Shown: positions 44,671-57,362, counted from the stretch's first letter. The stretch is 64,000 nucleotides of DNA from Prinsepia uniflora (GCA_032719365.1 CM064867.1:58344601-58408600), one strand, 5' to 3'. Notes: generated by a model not told the origin, from the letters alone. Made by a program: numbers and translations.

Positions 44671-46139
44671 AGAGGGTGACCTTCCGAAGTTCTGGATTAC
44701 CCGAGACTGTTTTTCAGGGAGATCAGCGGGTGTTACCCTTCGGAGTTATATCAGCGTTGTCGGCAGAAAAGTTATTGAGGAAAGGCTGTCAAGGTTACTT
44801 GGCTCATGTGATGGATAGTCGGGCTACACCCGAGAGAGCCGAGGACATACCCGTGGTGCAGAAATTTACAGATGTGTTCCCAGAGGATTTACTGGGACTA
44901 CCACCACACCGAGAGATCGAGTTCACTATCGAGCTTCTCCCAAGTACGAGACCTATATCGCAAGCACCGTATTGTATGGCACCGACCGAATTGAGAGAAC
45001 TAAAAGTTCAGTTACAAGATTTGGTGGATATGGGATTAATCCAACCTAGTGCTTCACCTTGGGGAGCTCCAGTGTTGTTTGCGAGGAAGAAGGATGGTAG
45101 TCTATGACTATGCATAGATTACCGACAACTCAACAAAGTGATAGTGAGGAACAAGTATCCCTTGCCCAGGATAGATGACCTGTTCGATTAGTTGAAATGG
45201 GCTAAGTACTTTTCGAAGATTAATCTTCGATCGGGATACCACAGGTTGAGGATTGTCGAGGCATATGTTCCGAATACTGCTTTCTAGACGAGGTATGGCC
45301 ACTATGAGTTTCTAGTGATGCCATTTGGATTGACTAATGCACCAGCGATATCGTGGTATATTCGAAGAATGCTAGTGCGCACGAGAAACATCTGAGATTG
45401 GTACTGAATAAGCTGAGAAGAAATCAGTTGTATGCTAAGTTGAGCAAGTGTGAATTCTGGCAGAACAATATAGGCTTCTTAGGCCATGTGATTTTGGCTG
45501 AGGGGATTAATGTGGACCCCTAGAAGACAAAGCCTATGACTAATTGGGAGCAACCAAAAACCGTTACTGAGGTCCGTAGTTTTATAGTGTTGGTTGGATA
45601 CTACAGAAGCTTCGTAGAGGGTTTCTCTACCATAACAACTCTATTAACCCGATTGACAAAAAAAAGGGTAAAGTTCGTTTGGAACGAACATTGTGAACGA
45701 AATTTCCAGGAATTGAAGAGACGGTTGACTTCTGCGCTAGTGTTAGCTCTTCCAAATGATAGTGGGGAGTTCGAGGTATATAACAATGTGTCATTGCAAG
45801 GATTGGGTTGCTTGTTAATGCATCACAAGAGGGTCATCGCATATGCCTCTCGACAACTGAAGCCTCATGAGTTGAACTACCCTACCCATGATCTAGAGTT
45901 GGCGGCAGTGGTACATGCTCTGAAGATTTGGAGACACTATCTATAGGAGGAGTCGTGCAGGATTTTCACGGACAATAAGAGCTTGAAGCACCTGTTCACC
46001 CAGAAGGAACTGAATCTGAGGTAGAGACGATGGTTAGAGTTGATCAAGGATTACGATTGTGCCATCGAGTATCATCCTAGAAAGGCAAATGTGGTGGCAG
46101 ACGTGGTAGACGCTTTGAGCAAGAAGTCTGCAAGTTCAG
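44664..46139 (+). pseudogene. pol: Element H reverse transcriptase and RNase H, broken
   Basis: Recognisable blocks include VFPEDLLGLPPHREIEF, the LCIDYRQLN region after a TGA at 45105, and [17 protein letters not shown] deletion at about 45345 removes the segment leading into the catalytic double aspartate and shifts the frame. Sequence resumes at DIVVYS, so the polymerase site is lost. The connection and RNase H part follows ([46 protein letters not shown]). Stops are at 45105, 45189, 45285, 45521, 45944 and 46022. A direct duplication GTGGCAGAC/GTGGTAGAC is near 46090. Confidence 0.9.
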
Positions 46140-47677
46140 TAGCACATCTAAGGATGGTGTATTTTTCGTTAGTGAAACTCTGAAGGGCTGGAGTTGTTCT
46201 TGGATTGGATGGCGAGGGAGCTTTGTTGGCTAGCTTCCACATGAGACCCATTATGATAGACTAGATTATCGAGGCTCAACTTCAAGATCCTACTCTGTTT
46301 ATTTTGAGGATGGAAGTTGAAGCAGGTGACCAGCAGGATTTCTCGATCAATGACAATGAAGCCTTACTGAAAAATGGTCGACTTTGTGCCAGTAGATACA
46401 GAGTTAAGGACCGAGATTCTCGAGGAAGCTCACAGTTCAACATATGTGATGCATCCAACAGGAACCAAGATGTATCGAACCCTTAGAGAGTATTATTGGT
46501 GGGCTGGCATGAAAAGAGAGATTGCAGAGTATGTTGGCAGATGTCTGACTTATCAGCAGGTAAAAGCTGAGAGATAGAGACCTTATAGATCAATGCAACC
46601 ACTTCCGATCTCCGAGTGGAGATGGGATCATATCACTATGGACTTCGTGTTCAAACTGCCTAGGATAAAGAGCGGTTTTGATCGATCTGGGTGATAGTGG
46701 ACAGACTTACGAAGTCGGCACATTTCTTGCCAGTGCGTGAAACTTTTAAGCCGAATCGGTTAGCTCAACTGTTTGTTGATGAGATTATCAAACTGCATGG
46801 GACGCCAGAATTGACTGTGTCAAATCGGGATTCACAGTTCACATCGAGATTTTGGCAGAGTCTGTAGAGAGCCCTTGGTACGAGGTTGCATTTTAGCACT
46901 GCTTTTCATCCTCAGATAGATGGACAGATTGAGAGGACCATTCGGACTTTAAAGGATATGATGAGAGCGTGCGTTCTACAGTTCCAAGATACTTGGGAGA
47001 CACTCTTACCTTTGATGGAGTTTGCCTACAACAACAGTTATCAAGCGAGTATCAGGATGACACCGTTTGAGCCATTATATGGTCAATAGTGCAGGACGCC
47101 GATTTGTTAGACTGAGGTATGTGAGAGGGATGTATTGACACTAGATCTCATGGATATGACCTAGGAGAAGGTCAAGATCATCAAGGAAAGGCTGAACGCA
47201 TCCCAAGATCGCCAGAAAAGTTATGCTTATTGTCGGATTAGAGCCTTGGAGTTTGCCGTGGGAGATTGGGTTTTCTTGAAGTTATCCCTGTGGAAAGGCA
47301 TCGTAAGATTTGGCAGACGTGGGAAGCGGAGTCCACGTTACATTAAGCCGTATGAGATTACGGAGAAGATTGGAGTCGTTGCTTACAGGCTAGCCTTATC
47401 CCCAGAACTTGCGAGAGTGCACGATGTATTCCATGTTTTGATGCTTCGTAAATACATGCGTGAGGAATCAAATGTCCTGGAAGAACAACCGTTGGAATTG
47501 AGGACAGATTTGAGTTTTAAGAAGAAACTAGTACAGATACTAGATTGGAACCAGAAGGTCTTGCGGAACAAGACCATTCCCTGAGTGCAAGTATTGTGTT
47601 GAAACCATAATCTAGAAGAGGCCACTTGGGAGCCCGAAGCTCTGATGCGAGAACAATACCCACATGTATTTGAGTAA
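46140..47677 (+). pseudogene. pol: Element H integrase with chromodomain-like C end, broken
   Basis: The integrase zinc-binding region is near 46430-46575 (EEAHSSTYVMHP, then CLTYQQVKAE, where the second cysteine is tyrosine). The catalytic core follows (WDHITMDFVFKLP, DSQFTSRFW, LHFSTAFHPQIDGQIER). The C-terminal region has GDWVFLKLSLWKG, IKPYEITEKIG and HDVFHVLMLRKY. The end, EEATWEPEALMREQYPHVFE and the TAA at 47675, resembles the chromodomain tail of Tekay-type chromoviruses. Frameshifts lie near 46386 and 46685. Stops are at 46181, 46262, 46575, 46865, 47087, 47108, 47162, 47582 and 47600. The clade assignment is from remembered domain order and needs a tree. Confidence 0.88.
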
Positions 47678-47698
47678 ATTTCAAGGACAAAATTTTTG

Positions 47699-47712
47699 TA
47701 AGGTGGGTAGAT
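47699..47712 (+). other. Polypurine tract of element H
   Basis: TAAGGTGGGTAGAT directly precedes the TGTAACGCCCC start of the 3' LTR. It follows TCAAGGACAAAATTT, a decayed version of the motif preceding the tract in the non-coding elements. Confidence 0.75.
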
Positions 47713-49740
47713 TGTAACGCCCCATACTTTTGAATTCGGAAACTTAACGTAAAATTACTATTTTTCCCTAGTTAGGGAAAAATGTTGACTTTTGACTCGG
47801 GACACTATTTGGACTTTGAACATGACCCGTTACGTAGATTGAGATGCCACGAGTCTGTAGACAAGCGGCACGTTGAAATTGGACGTTCGACGGGAAAGTA
47901 ATGGGTCACTGAAGAAAATCCATACTATTCACATTTTTTGAGGAATTGTACAGTTAGCAGTTTTGGATTGGTCTAAATATCTCAGTAGACCAATTGATGA
48001 GTGACAAGTGTTACTCATTTAATTGGCCCAAGACCCCAAACAATTGGGTTCATTGTTGCTTGTGTGAACGAGAGAGTGAGATAGTGAGACCAAACAACGA
48101 GGACGGTAACAACAGGTTGGACAACCGTGCACGGTGGCTAGAAATCCGGGAGGTGAGTTTTTAAGGTTCAAAATCGAAATTCAAGTTTTACGGTTTGTTG
48201 GGCTATTTTGATGATCAAGGAATGTTCCCATGGATCATACAAATTCAGAGGAACCAAAAGGAAGGAACGCAGTGGCCGGAATAGCCCAAAAACTGAGCTG
48301 AAAGGTAGCCCGATATCCCTCAAGCTCCCAAGATAATATTTAGACCTTCTAAGATAATTTTGAGTCCATAGATCTTTTTTTGGGGATCATTATGAGTAGA
48401 TAGGAACAAAAAAGGTGAAAAATGGGTTAGAATTGAGTGAGATAGGACCGGGTTGGGTTGCGGATCAAGTCGACCCCTTAGAAAGAAACGAACCAACCTG
48501 GCTCAAGGTTGACGATGATGACGTGGACTACCACGTCATCATTTGTTAGTCCACGTGGCCAAATCAAGTGATGCCATGTGGCATGCTATCAGGTCTAGTC
48601 AGCATGTCAGACACATGGACCAATCAGAGGCTGACACGTGGCACGTGCTAGAGCTGACAGGTGTCAGACTTGTCAGGTTGACGATAGTATGATGTCATGA
48701 TGACGTTAGCCATTGACCGTTGACGTCAGCGTTGACTTTTACTGACGTTAGTGTTGACCGTTGACTGGAAGTTTGACCGGTACGTGGGGCCACATGGGCA
48801 TTAATTTCGAGGTTAAATTGGTCGTGTTCTAAAGGTTTCGACATTCTAAATCCAATGGTGATGGTTTCAAGCCTATCGGAGACCGATTGGTTGGTCATTT
48901 AGAGATTTTTAGCCTAGAAAAACGTGTTGGGGATGCGTTTCGGGTATCGGGATTTATGAGGGTTTAGTGTATGAACTTTTATAGCATATTAGTGACCCTT
49001 AGACAGGATTTGAATAAGCTTGGAGACTTTGGACTAGCTTAGTGATAAACATAACGCTGAGGTTTATCACGTAACGTGGACCGAGTGTGAGTAGACTGTT
49101 TGTTTTAGAACTACAATGCATGCATAACTGCTTTAAATCCTGTATTACATGATTTAAGTTGAAATTTTTTGATATTGTGATTTGATGATATGTGGATTGA
49201 GATCATCGATTTATGAAACGTTTTACGGGTTTTCATGAAAACGAAGTTTTAGGCTTGAGACCTGGGGGAAACGATGATTTGACTATATTTGGAGTCAACG
49301 GAAAATGGAAAAGAAAGAATACATTTCAACTGAATTTGAATAACGATAAATCGGTTTAATAAATAAATTATGGACACGATCTTTGGGTGGATTTTGTGGA
49401 ACGGATTTATGAGATTTATGTCTCGGGCAGAGGCCCAATTGAACAATATTTAATCCAGTTCGAGTAATAAATTATTTTAACATGATTTTTCACCGGATTT
49501 GGTTACGATTCCACATATACCATCTTGGATGAGTTGATTAGTCTCTTCCAGACATCGAGGATGCTACAATAGTCATGGTGCATTACTTGAGATGAGTGAC
49601 TCCAAGGAGAGGCTCAGGATTAGGAGTGCTTGATTATGATATCGTCCGGAACACAGTAGATCTAGGTAGGCACACCATGTTGATATCGCCCCAGATGACG
49701 TTGAACGTATCCTAGGGAAGTACTCGGAGATGAGACCCCG
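47713..49740 (+). repeat. Element H 3' LTR, interrupted by element C
   Basis: The LTR begins TGTAACGCCCCATAC and aligns with both fragments of H's 5' LTR. A diverged form of the 30-bp palindrome is at 47990-48026. Dense TGACGTCA-like and CACGTG motifs lie at 48500-48790. The alignment stops at 49740 after GAGACCCCG, where element C begins. The remaining part of this LTR is not seen to the right of C. Confidence 0.85.
48500..48790 (+). promoter_or_regulatory. Cluster of bZIP-type palindromic motifs in H's LTR
   Basis: TGACGTCA-related, CCACGTCA, CCACGTGG and ACACGTGGC motifs are densely packed. Such motifs are known binding sites for plant bZIP factors. Comparable clusters are at 24310-24545 (E), 34040-34230 (I) and 63660-63840 (G). 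Function is inferred from the motifs only. Confidence 0.45.
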
Positions 49741-52563
49741 TGTAACGACCCGTCCCAAATTCCTAGATTAGATTAGTGACTAATCACGATTAGTAAGGTT
49801 AATCCGTGATTAGTTGGGCGAAATCAGACGAACGATGCAAAATCACCGTTTTGCCCCTAGTCGTGGGCAAAACGTTGACTTTTCATTCTGGCGGTCAAAT
49901 GGACTTTGACCGATGACCGTGACGTAGTTCGTGACGTCACGAGTTCATAGACAGGTGGCACGTTCAATTCTGACGTTCGAGGAGGAAGTTATGACGTTCG
50001 GAAGTTTAGGGGCATTTTGGTAATTTTAGTTAAAATGAGCAAATAGTCGAATTTTGAACTGGAATGTCCGATGGCCGAGGGCCAAGGACCGTTATGTAGA
50101 TCGGGATGATACGAATCCATAGACAGGTGGCACGTCGAATTTGGACGTTCGACGACGAAGTTACCGTTCACGGAAGTTCAAGTGCACTATTGCACGAATT
50201 ACGAAACGAGTTAACTTTTGGACTGTAGTGGGGCCCAGATATTTAGTTCCTGCCCTATGGATGAGTGACAAGTGTCACCCATCCAATGGACACCATTTTC
50301 CCTTCATGCATCGACCATTCCATTTTCTCCATTCAAAACACAAACCCATTTCCCCGATCCCACCATTTTTCTCTCATTTGTGCAACCCAAACCCATCCAA
50401 CCTTCAACCCATGATCAGCTGGGAGGACCAGAGAGACTGAGGGAGCTGAGGATGGCTGCTGGAAGCCTGAACCGCCGTCCACGGCGGCGGGAGGAGGAGA
50501 AACCCGAGAATGCACCCGGTTAGCCCATTTTCGATCCATTTTCCATTTTTATTGTTATGGGTCATTTTTAATGGTTTTAATGAATCCATTAGGTTGTTAT
50601 AAAGTCATTAGGAAGGTTTTAGGAAGCTTGGGACGGCTGTGAAGCCGTGGGGGAATTTTGGGAAGTTTGAACCGTATGGATCAAAGATTAAACCATGGGA
50701 TTTTGATGGTTTTAGGTTGTTTTAATGAGTAGAAATGATAGGGAATGAAGACATAGGAATTATAGGATTAATTGGGGTTGAAATCGAACCAAAACAGAGG
50801 GAGGAAAGCACTGAATCGGTCACGCCGGTTCAGCACAGTGCCAATGAACAGTAAACCGGTTCAGCTGGAGGCTAGTGACGATGAATAGTATTCTGAGCCT
50901 TCTAGGAGCGCGTGAGGGTGCGTGAACTGTAATTTAGGGAAGTGTTCAACATATGAAATCTTCTATTCGATGTAACGAACATTTTGGAACTGATCTCGTG
51001 TCAATCAGACATCGTTTCGATAGGTTTCGGGGTGTCGGAAGGTTTAGGATCGGTTTAAAAATAGTTAAAAGTTCGGAAAAATTACGGGGCTTTGGTAGGA
51101 GGTTAATAAGATAATTAGTAACCTTCTATTACGATTTGGACAGGTTCGGGAGTCCCGGTGACAGTGATCGACTCGAGAGAGCCTATGGCACGCAAATCGA
51201 GGCGGCAGCTCGGACGGTCTGTGAGTGGACTTTGATTTCTAAATTATTATGCATGCATAAATGTTTTATATGGATTATGATTGTGATTACATGATCTTGA
51301 TTTGGATGGTTGTGAATTATATGGTTTCATGCTTTACGAGGTGATTTACGTGCTTGCACGTAAATCGAGGTTTTCCGATTTTACACTGATTTTCCATACT
51401 TATGGGTTTGGATATGATTTCATGAAATGGTTTTGGAATTGAAAAGGTAAACTTGATTTATGAAATCTCGGACTTGAGGTCCAGTTGATTTAACGAGGCA
51501 TCGGGCCGGAGGCCCAGTTGGTTTACGATTCGGACCGGAGGTACAGTTTGTATGTGGTTCGGGCCTAGGGCCCAGTTATCTGTTATGATGGTGATTTCTG
51601 GTCAGGGACCCTAGAAATGGTTTTTACAGGTCATGACGGTTTTTGGGAACTGGCATGAACCCTTGAAATGGATTTACGGGTCATGACGGTTTATGGGAAC
51701 CGGCATGAACCCTTGGAAAGGATTTTATGGTTCATGACGGCTTATGGGGGCCGGGCATGAATCCTGGAAAGGTTTAAAGAATGATTTCAAAGGTTTTTCA
51801 TATTCCATCCTTTATATATGATTGTCTCCTCTAGGTAGGGTCGTTGGCCTGGGTGGACCCCGGAGTAGTCACAGAGCACTGACTGAGTGGAGTCGCCCCC
51901 CAATTGGGTTCTTTACTCTCAGGATGGGCATGGTTCGTTACCTCCAGGGAGGGTCACTGATCTACGGACATTGGCCTGGGTGGACCCTGGAGAGACTTGG
52001 GTTTGAGACCCCGGTTAGCACACGTGTAGCTTTATTTTACCGTGACTGGTTCTTGGATATGAAATATAATGGATAAACATAATTTCAATTGGTTTGGGAA
52101 ATTGTGTTTTATGATGATAAATGGATTTAGGCTGAGATCCCACACATGTTTACTATGTTATGGTTTTCTGTAAATGGTTTTGGGCATGAGCCCGTGTGAC
52201 TTGTATTTACGGAACTTGGGGTTGTGACCCAAAATATGGTTGTTTAAACATATGTGTTTGGATAAATGGTTTTACTATGCATGCATACTTTTTAGTGAAG
52301 GTTATAAAGGTCTTTCTTATAAAATGTTTTTATAAACTCTTTATTTTTGTCCACTCACAGTCTTTTTGTTTTTAATACCCTTCAGGTTGGATACGATGCG
52401 ACTGTAGAAGAGACCGAGATATCACATGCCTCCTCCGGATCCTGGCGTATGCTGATAGCCCGGGAGGGCAAAGGTTAGAATTATCCCTTGTTTGAAACTC
52501 CGTGTCAGACGGGAGCAGGGTCATCCCGCGGTAATCCCGGGAGGATTGGGATGGGTCCTGTCA
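49741..52563 (+). repeat. Element C 5' LTR, 2823 bp
   Basis: The LTR begins TGTAACGACCCGTCCC and ends GGGTCCTGTCA, three bases before the primer site. The inverted 12-mers are at 51219-51230 and 52349-52360, both perfect. Palindrome units, including TTGGGGTTGTGACCCAA near 52217 and GGGCATGAGCCC near 52183, lie between them. The first 1150 bp is nearly identical to 56202-57362. It interrupts the 3' LTR of H. Confidence 0.92.
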
Positions 52564-52566
52564 ACG

Positions 52567-52579
52567 TGGTATCAGAGCA
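52567..52579 (+). other. Primer binding site of element C
   Basis: TGGTATCAGAGCA matches the iMet primer site exactly, with the spacer ACG after the LTR. Confidence 0.93.
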
Positions 52580-55500
52580 TAGGATTGCTTATCAGAGCGG
52601 GGTTGGCTCTATTCGAGAAACCATGTAGCTCTTGGAGTATGTACGCAGGTCGAGGATGTGAAATCTCAATGGGCTACAGTTCGCGATCAATCTGATAGTG
52701 GGATGCCGGTACAATAGTTAGTAGGACTGTATCGTGGAATTTCTTGGTTCGGCATCTGATGCCGGGGTTACCATAGTTCTGTCGTGGATGACAATGTGGG
52801 ACCCTACGGAAGGATTAACGTATTCGTACGTTAGCATTTTGATCGTGAGATGATTAGTTGGGATCGTCTTTCACGATGTCGTAGGATCGGTTTCGACGAC
52901 TGGTTGGGAATTGTGACCATCCGATGATCGGATTTGGTTGAATTAGATGGACATGCTGCTGGGGGCAGCCGGATTCGAGGAATCCTAGTTGATTGACGGA
53001 AGGCTTGATTGACGTCGTTTCGATGTCAAGACCACGTGGTTGGTTAGATTGTGGATTGTACTGCGGTTGGTAGCTTGCAGTTAGGTTCAGGGAACCCTAC
53101 GGCGTGATTGTGGAACCCGACCTTCGTGTGTATGGTTCGGAAATATGAGTTGACGAGTGGTTTGACTTGGATGACTATTCAGATTTGGATTCGTTAGTCG
53201 GTCTAGTCATGTCAGCTTGTGTTGGGACTGCACTCTGCAGTCGAGGTTGTACTTATCGGTTAGACCTAGTTGGTTGTCGTGCTACTTTAGTTGCGATGGA
53301 TAGTTGGTGCAACTAAGGTCGCGAATGACCTTGTAGACGACATTGGTTGAGTCGCGTTACGACTGTTTAGCGATTGGTTGGACAAGTTATCAGGGTTGGT
53401 ACTTGTCGATGGAATCCCTGAGTGGGATACGGAGTAATTGGTACGGGCGGTTGATTCCGTTGGATGCGGAGTCTGGATATCGAGGTGCCTGGTAGTTAGG
53501 TCTGCACGAGGTTGGGGCAGAAGCTACTATCGATGGACGTAGTCGAGTCTTATCAAGTCGAGTAGACTTAGGTTACCGTGACGATTGTGACAATGGGATT
53601 GTCAGTCAATACGATGATACGAGGTGCGTGAGTAACGCATATGTACGAGCAGTGATTCTGGATTCGACTTTGTTACGGCAGAGTGCGATCGCAGAATGAG
53701 ACGGGGACGTTTCCTATTCTCGTATGAGTTTTCAGGGTGACTGTACCCAGAGGTGTTGGGTACGAGGGAGGCAAAGTTCCTCCTATTAGAGCAGAGGTAC
53801 GGGATCGTCGTTCGGTATGAGCGGAGATCCAGGGTTGTCAGCTTTGCACATGGTGTGCTAGTGTTATTGCTGATGCTGACAGATTATAGTGGTGTACTGG
53901 TACTAGTGCTGGTGCTGGTGCCGGTGATTGTGATGACGGTGAGTCACGAGTCAGGATGTGAATCCGTCAAGATGGGCATATGTTCGATATCTGTGGTTCG
54001 AGAGTGGATCACTGATAGTGATGGACTGGATTGGATCCAGTAGTAGTTAAGACTCGAGATACGAGATACGAGTTTTGGATGCTGTTTAGGAACATTCATA
54101 AATAGTATACGAGGTTTAGTCTTGAGTCGCGTGAACTTCACTCAGAATGAGTGTATCTACATAAACGGTGTGAACCGAGAGGCGAGATGGTGTACTAAGT
54201 TCTCTTGGTTATGGACACGTGGTTGATGTCCAAGTGTGTTGGTTCCGATCTGGTTGGAACTTCGGAATCGATAGGGTTTATGATTGAGGTGACACGAGGA
54301 GTGCGGGTTTTCCGCATTGGTAATGAGTATTTTGAAGTCATTAGGGTGAGTATATCGAAGTTAGGTGACTGAAATTTCTCATTTTCTGCTTGGTGGCAGA
54401 CGATGTCAGGTTACATGACGTGGTGAGTGCAGCGAGTGGTGATGTCATCGTGTTCGATCATCCTTGGTTTTTCCTCGGTGGAATGACAAGGATCGATGCG
54501 AAGTGATTGGGGCGAACCCACAGTCTCGACGTGTCTCGTCATTGACTAATCTGTTTAGATATGGGAATTGGTTGACGAGCGATGTGTCAGTATGCAGATT
54601 CGTTGATGAGGTAAGACCCTATGATCGGATCTCAGGTGGATTGTTAGCTGAGTGAGCTGTGTGATCCTAGGTGGATCCGGATTTTGACGTTGAGGACTTT
54701 GGACTTCATGACGATCGGGGATCGTGACGTCTATGGTCGGTTGACATAGTGTTGGATCTGGATCGTGATCTTGATGATCCAGATAGGTGGAGAGTTTATT
54801 GCTCTTACTTGGATATTTGAGTTGAGGATGTTGGGACTGAACTTCTTTTCGAAGTGAATCCCGTACGGTATATTACTCAGGTGAGTAGTTTTCCGAAGAG
54901 GTCGGAATTAGTTAGCCTTAGAGGTGTGTGGATGTTGGGATTGGCTTCCCTATGAAGTCAATCAGATTTTTTGTGTAATCGGTTGAGCGGATAACCGATA
55001 GGTACAGTTTTGGTACGTCTCGGTAGACAAGAACGAATTTCGGGTTTTGGAATCAGATTTCTGGATGACGATTCAGGATTTGATTTTGGAACTTGAAAGT
55101 GGATTTTTGGATTTGGGTTTTGGAATCGGATTCTGGGTGACGATTCAGGATTTGATTCTGGAGCTTGAGAGTGGATTTCCTTTTATGGATTTGGGTTTGG
55201 AATGGTTATTCCAAATGCTAGCTTACAGAATAATGATTTCGGATTCAGATTTGGACATAGTTATGGATATGATTTCTGGGTTTGAATTCGGGATTTCTTA
55301 CGAAATTGCGGATTCGGATTCAGATTTGGAAATGGAGGTTGAGTCGGAGTTGTAATCTGTCAAATACTGGATTGGACAGATGGACTCCATTATTGAAATG
55401 TGTTTGGCTACGACCTAGGTGGTCGTGTTGTTGTTGCTATTGTTGTGGTAGGTTGGAAGATAGACGTATGTACCCTGTACGTTGTGCGGGGGTACGATAC

Positions 55501-56188
55501 TGGGTGTACTTGTCGTGTCAGGTGACGGTATATAGGTTATACCAGTGGTATGTTGGTGAACATGTTGGTAGTCGGCTTAGTTCCGATACCAATGGATTAG
55601 TCGCGTATGTGAACTGGACATTGGATACTGTGCATTGGGTCACGGTATTTCTGATGGGTCTAGTTACATACAGATTGAGTGAAATTCTTTGTGAGTAAGT
55701 GTTTACTCATGGTTGAGTCAGTTGGTGGTTAGTATATCCACAAATGGGTATAGTGTTAATTTTCGACTAACGACTGTCAAATGGTGACGGTTTGTCGAAG
55801 GTGTCAACGTGGATCGTTAAGTGTGGTCTGATGACTCCCAGTGGGAGCAGACGTCAGGATAGTTAGTGGATGAGCGAGGAACCGTCTAGTTGGTTGTGTC
55901 ACCGACTCGGTAGATTTGACAAGTGGTGTCAATTCAGGTCGTATGGCTACTATCATTCGACGTGGTCGAGTGTAGTCGATGCGACGTGAGCGTTAGTGGT
56001 ACGTCTGGTTGCAGACGAGTATTATTCTGACTAGTGGGTGTACTAGTGTACACGTGTTGCGAGGTCAATTGTACTTTCCACAAGGTGGATGTGGAATCAG
56101 GATAGTTGGAGTTTCGAGAACGAAACTAATTCAGGAGGGAAGAACGGTTGGACTTAGGTCGGTTGGAATTTCGAGGACGAAATTAATT
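52580..56188 (+). mobile_element. Element C internal region, non-coding
   Basis: About 3.6 kb between primer site and polypurine tract contains no gag or pol motif in any frame. A GGTGCTGGTGCTGG-like low-complexity stretch is near 53890-53935. An A-type LTR fragment is embedded at 55035-55345. The end has two similar GAATTTCGAGGACGAAA copies (about 56110 and 56165). It is a non-autonomous element, probably mobilised by proteins from coding relatives. Confidence 0.82.
55035..55345 (+). repeat. A-type LTR fragment captured in C, with internal duplication
   Basis: The segment resembles about 780-1000 in A's LTR (GATGACGATTCTGGATT, ATGCTAGCTTATGGAATGAT). A unit of about 76 bp beginning near GGGTTTTGGAATCAGATT is present twice in tandem. 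Neither LTR end nor a target duplication is visible at its borders. Confidence 0.75.
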
Positions 56189-56201
56189 AAGGAGGGAAAG
56201 T
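56189..56201 (+). other. Polypurine tract of element C
   Basis: AAGGAGGGAAAGT lies between GAGGACGAAATTAATT and the TGTAACGACC start of the 3' LTR. Confidence 0.8.
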
Positions 56202-57362
56202 TGTAACGACCCGTCCCAAATTCGTAGATTATATTAGTGACTAATCACGATTAGTACGGTTAATCCGTGATTAGTTGGGCGAAATCAGACGAACGATGCA
56301 AAATGACCGTTTTGTCCTTAGTCGTGGGCAAAACGTTGACTTTTCATTCTGACGGTCAAATGGACTTTGACAGATGATCGTGATGTAGTTCGTGACGTCA
56401 CGAGTTCATAGATAGGTGGCACGTTCAATTCCGACGTTCGAGGACGAAGTTATCACATTCGGAAGTTTAGGGGCATTTTGGTAATTTTAGTTAAAAGGAG
56501 CAAATAGTTGACTTTTGACCTGGGATGTCCGATGGCCGAGGGCCAAGGGCCGTTACGTAGATCGGGATGATACGAATCCATAGACAGGAGGCACGTCGAA
56601 TTTGGACGTTCGACGGCAAAGTTACGGTTCACGGAAGTTCAAGTGCACTATTGCACGAATTACGAAACGAGTTAACTTTTGGACTGTAGTGGGGCCCAGA
56701 TATTTAGTTCTTGCCCTATGGATGAGTGACAAGTGTCACCCATCCAATGGACACCATTTTCCCTTCATGCATCGACCATTCCATTTTCTCCATTCAAAAC
56801 ACAAACCCATTTCCCCGATCTCACCATTTTTCTCTCATCTGTGCAACCCAAACCCATCCAACCTTCAACCCATGATCAGCTGGGAGGACCAGAGAGACTG
56901 AGGGAGCTGTGGATGGCTGCTTGAAGCCTGAACCGCCATCCACGGCGGCGAGAGGAGGAGAAACCCGAGAATGCACCCGATTAGCCCATTTTCGATCCAT
57001 TTTCCATTTTTATTGTTATGGGTCGTTTTTAATGGTTTTAATGAATCCATTAGGTTGTTAGGAAGTCATTTGGAAGGTTTTAGGAAGCTTGGGACTGCTG
57101 TGAAGCCGTGGGGGAATTTTGGGAAGTTTGAACCGTATGGTTCAAAGATTAAACCATGGGATTTTGATGGTTTTAGGTTGTTTTAATGAGTAGAAATTAT
57201 AGGGAATGAAGAAATAGGAATTATAGGATTAATTGGGGTTGAAATCGGACCAAAACAGAGGGAGGAAAGCACTGAACTGGTCACGCCGGTTCCGTACAGT
57301 GCCAATTAACAGTAAATCGGTTCAGCTGGAGGTTAGTGACAAAGAATAGTGTTCTGAGCCTA
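56202..57362 (+). repeat. Element C 3' LTR, truncated
   Basis: The segment matches 49741-50905 with only scattered differences and stops abruptly after TTCTGAGCC. It lacks the 12-mer pair, palindrome array and LTR end. The next sequence is unrelated. The palindrome at 56719-56746 is retained. Confidence 0.9.
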
